Positions 5,879 to 7,363 of a DNA stretch of 7,363 bases are shown piece by piece (position 1 is the stretch's first letter; the number at the start of each line of letters is the position of its first letter). The DNA is from CALJEL01 sp041082235. Lineage in GTDB: Bacteria > Nitrospirota > Thermodesulfovibrionia > Thermodesulfovibrionales > CALJEL01. The position numbers and the translations under genes are program-made. A model generated the notes under the pieces. The model was given only the letters and a program-made list of their open reading frames with translations, did no database searches and had not been told where the DNA came from. The stretch lies in contig JBDOIG010000116.1 in NCBI GenBank assembly GCA_041082235.1, forward strand, positions 1 to 7,363, written 5' to 3'.

Positions 5879-7011
5879 ATCTCTCCTTCATACTCATAAT
5901 CATCTGTCTTGCTTTAAATATTGTTTTCCTTATCCTCTTAATTAAAGGAAGAAACAGACTGCAAACAATATCCGAATCTTTTCATAAAGCCAAAAATAAT
6001 ATTTCTTTTTTAAGTGAACTGGCACATCTTAATGTAAGACATAACAGGAACAAGAGCGAAAGAGTAAAGAATTTCCTTGAAGCTATAAAGAGCTTTTCAG
6101 ACTGTGAAGTGTCAGGACTGATCTTTATAAAAAATTCTAAACAACCTTCGGATATAAAATCAGGGTCCCCAGAAAATCGTCAGATTTTCTGGGAGAGAAG
6201 TGATGTTATTCTCTCCACCGAGATAGAAGAGGATATTATGAAGGAACTTCAGGAAAAATTCAGCATAATGGCAGAGAAAGGTTGTTCTATTAATCCAGAG
6301 CCATCAAATAAAATCAAGAGCCTTCTTATGGTGCCAGTATACTCAGGAAATACCGTGATAGGAGGGTTATTTTTATTAAATAAAATAAAAGGTGTTTTCA
6401 GCCAGGAAGATGAAGAAAATCTTATAATTTTTTCTTACTATGCTACTGGAATGATAGAGAGCCTTGAACTTTCAGTAAGACTTAATGAGCTGTCTGGATC
6501 AGATGTCCTGACAGGTCTCCAGAATCACAGGGCCTTTATGGAAAGACTTTCACTGGAGATTGAAAGGGCAAAAAGGTTCAGCAGAGAACTTTCCATCATA
6601 GTAATTGATATTGATAATTTTACAAAATTTAATGAAACCTATGGTTATGCTAGCGGGGATGAAATGCTTACTAAGATTTCAGGTGTGATAAGGAGAGGGA
6701 TAAGGACAACTGATTTAGCAGCTCGCTATAGTGGAGAAAGCTTTGGAGTTATCCTGCCAGAAACTACCGCTGAAATCGCTATGATAGTTGCCGAGCGTTC
6801 AAGAATCGCTATAAATGCATTGAGACTTGATAATCCAGCAAGTCCATCTATTACAGTAAGCGCTGGCATCTCAACATTCCCTCATGATGCAAGGAATGCA
6901 ATGGATCTTGTTGACAAGGCACTTCAGGCAGTTTATCTTGCAAAACAGAAAGGTAAAAACAGAATCTGCAGTTATAGAGATGTGAAACAGGAATTTTTAA
7001 TGAGGGGGTAA
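5875..7011 (+). CDS. Membrane-anchored GAF-GGDEF protein with degenerate GGDEF motif
   Basis: A 378-residue signalling protein. A transmembrane helix at residues 3-24 is followed by a GAF-like sensor region (about 45-196) and a GGDEF domain (about 205-370). GGDEF domains make or bind cyclic di-GMP. Domain landmarks seen: DVLTGLQNHRAF at 210-221, DIDNF at 245-249, Asn253, GD at 261-262, and the C-terminal AKQKGKNR at 356-363. The signature is SGESF (286-290) instead of GG(D/E)EF, so the fourth-position acid is Ser289. The lysine of the usual FKxxN is Thr250, and the usual ND is NE. The inhibitory-site motif RxxD (RTTD, 277-280) is intact at the standard five-residue spacing. Cyclase activity is therefore doubtful, and a c-di-GMP- or GTP-binding role is possible. 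The ATG overlaps the hydrolase stop by four bases, and AGGAGGG at 5852-5858 lies somewhat far upstream. No terminator follows. Confidence 0.92.
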   Translation: MNLSFILIIICLALNIVFLILLIKGRNRLQTISESFHKAKNNISFLSELAHLNVRHNRNKSERVKNFLEAIKSFSDCEVSGLIFIKNSKQPSDIKSGSPENRQIFWERSDVILSTEIEEDIMKELQEKFSIMAEKGCSINPEPSNKIKSLLMVPVYSGNTVIGGLFLLNKIKGVFSQEDEENLIIFSYYATGMIESLELSVRLNELSGSDVLTGLQNHRAFMERLSLEIERAKRFSRELSIIVIDIDNFTKFNETYGYASGDEMLTKISGVIRRGIRTTDLAARYSGESFGVILPETTAEIAMIVAERSRIAINALRLDNPASPSITVSAGISTFPHDARNAMDLVDKALQAVYLAKQKGKNRICSYRDVKQEFLMRG

Positions 7012-7021
7012 AAAAGTACCC

Positions 7022-7050
7022 TTGACTTTTCAAACCCTCTTTTGTTTAAA
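7022..7050 (+). promoter_or_regulatory. Sigma-70-like promoter for the riboswitch transcript
   Basis: TTGACT at 7022-7027 and TTTAAA at 7045-7050 are separated by 17 bases, five and four matches to consensus. Predicted initiation near 7057 lies just upstream of the riboswitch P1 strand at 7069, as expected for a riboswitch with its own promoter. Confidence 0.6.
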
Positions 7051-7068
7051 CTTAACTTAATCCCTTTT

Positions 7069-7254
7069 AGCGGGTGCCTCAAAGGGCTTAATAGGGAATC
7101 CTGTGAAAATCAGGAGCGGTCCCGCCGCTGTAACCGGGGACGAAAGCCAATGAGCCACTGGTCATCAGGGACTGGGAAGGCTGGCAAGTAGATTGATCCG
7201 GGAGCCAGAAGACCTGCCTGCTCGGAGTGGGATTTCTCACTCTGTATTCCCGAG
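7069..7254 (+). ncRNA. Cobalamin (B12) riboswitch
   Basis: This is an adenosylcobalamin-type aptamer. Seen: GGGTGCC near 7072; AATAGGGAA at 7090-7098; GTGAAAATCAGGAGCGGTCC and the CCCGCCGCTGTAACCGGGG block at 7103-7139; GAGCCACTGG at 7152-7161; GGGAAGGC near 7174; and the B12 box AGCCAGAAGACCTGCC at 7203-7218. A closing P1 helix can be drawn between AGCGGG (7069-7074) and CCTGCT (7217-7222). A hairpin at 7221-7254 (CTCGG/CCGAG outer, GAGTG/CACTC inner) is in the place of the kissing-loop stem of this class. The expression platform continues to the terminator at 7290. By family knowledge, bound coenzyme B12 turns expression off. Confidence 0.95.
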
Positions 7255-7289
7255 GAGGAATTTTTTGAGGATGAAGTAAAACTGGGTGC

Positions 7290-7327
7290 AATCCTCAGGG
7301 CTATTAGCCCTGAGGATTTTTTATTTT
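7290..7327 (+). terminator. Intrinsic terminator of the riboswitch expression platform
   Basis: A perfect 13-base-pair stem (AATCCTCAGGGCT at 7290-7302, loop ATT, AGCCCTGAGGATT at 7306-7318) runs into a T-rich tract to 7327. A competing antiterminator is available: TGAGGAT at 7266-7272 pairs with ATCCTCA at 7291-7297, the 5' arm of the terminator, so the two are mutually exclusive. This predicts control by premature transcription termination. Confidence 0.93.
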
Positions 7328-7339
7328 AGGAGGATAAGG

Positions 7340-7363
7340 ATGACACAGATTGAAATTGCAAGA
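7340..7363 (+). CDS. Start of a B12-riboswitch-controlled gene, ThiC/BzaF-like N-terminus (partial)
   Basis: Only eight codons are visible (MTQIEIAR). A strong AGGAGG at 7328-7333 lies six bases before the ATG. The opening TQ-x-E-x-AR resembles the N-terminus of the short, radical-SAM ThiC family. ThiC turns aminoimidazole ribotide into HMP phosphate. Its anaerobic paralogues BzaF and BzaA/BzaB turn the same substrate into 5-hydroxybenzimidazole for the B12 lower ligand, and are known to sit under cobalamin riboswitches. The riboswitch therefore favours a bza-type enzyme, but eight residues cannot settle the family. Other B12-controlled genes (transporters, cobalamin synthesis, metE- or nrd-type) remain possible. 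Confidence 0.6.

Noticed and set aside
7012..7030. Terminator after the GGDEF gene (AAAAGT/ACTTTT)
   Set aside because: It is only a six-pair AT-rich stem with no T-tract, and it overlaps the -35 of the riboswitch promoter.
7069..7254. TPP riboswitch, expected if the next gene is thiC
   Set aside because: The CTGAGA and related TPP motifs are missing, while the B12 box and the other cobalamin motifs are all present.
7088..7291. 67-codon open frame on the minus strand
   Set aside because: It lies entirely antisense to the cobalamin riboswitch, whose conserved RNA motifs explain the sequence.

Overview
The window looks like chromosomal DNA from an AT-rich, probably anaerobic Gram-negative bacterium. 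A lipoprotein with a LolB-like body implies an outer membrane, and a cobalamin riboswitch lies upstream of what looks like a ThiC-family gene. The ExeA-type ATPase and the overall style suggest Nitrospirota (Thermodesulfovibrio-like) or a deltaproteobacterial lineage. That placement is inference from memory of protein style, not from a search.

Layout: (1) Positions 1-329 are non-coding. They hold part of a hairpin-rich repeat cut by the left window edge, a degenerate repeat motif, short AT-rich words and a possible leaderless promoter. (2) 330-1148 (+) encodes an ExeA/GspA-type AAA ATPase. (3) 4060-1170 (-) is a compact run of thiD, radA and a LolB-like lipoprotein gene, converging on the ATPase gene. 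(4) 4061-4894 is an 834-base non-coding region between divergent genes. It is dominated by a 414-bp palindromic element with long terminal inverted repeats and nested GGGGC/GCCCC hairpins, followed by smaller repeats. (5) 4895-7011 (+) is a two-gene unit overlapping by ATGA: a lipase-like alpha/beta hydrolase and a membrane-anchored GAF-GGDEF protein with a degenerate active-site motif. (6) 7022-7363 (+) holds a promoter, a cobalamin riboswitch with a clear intrinsic terminator, and the first eight codons of a gene whose N-terminus (MTQIEIAR) resembles ThiC/BzaF.

How it fits together: ThiD acts in thiamin synthesis. The gene at the right edge belongs either to the same pathway (thiC) or to anaerobic B12 lower-ligand synthesis (bzaF/bzaA/bzaB), in which a ThiC paralogue uses the same substrate, aminoimidazole ribotide. 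B12 rather than TPP control favours the latter. The most unusual DNA is the palindromic element: its core occurs again, inverted, at the left edge of the window, so the exeA/thiD-radA-lipoprotein block is bracketed by inverted repeats about 4.1 kb apart.
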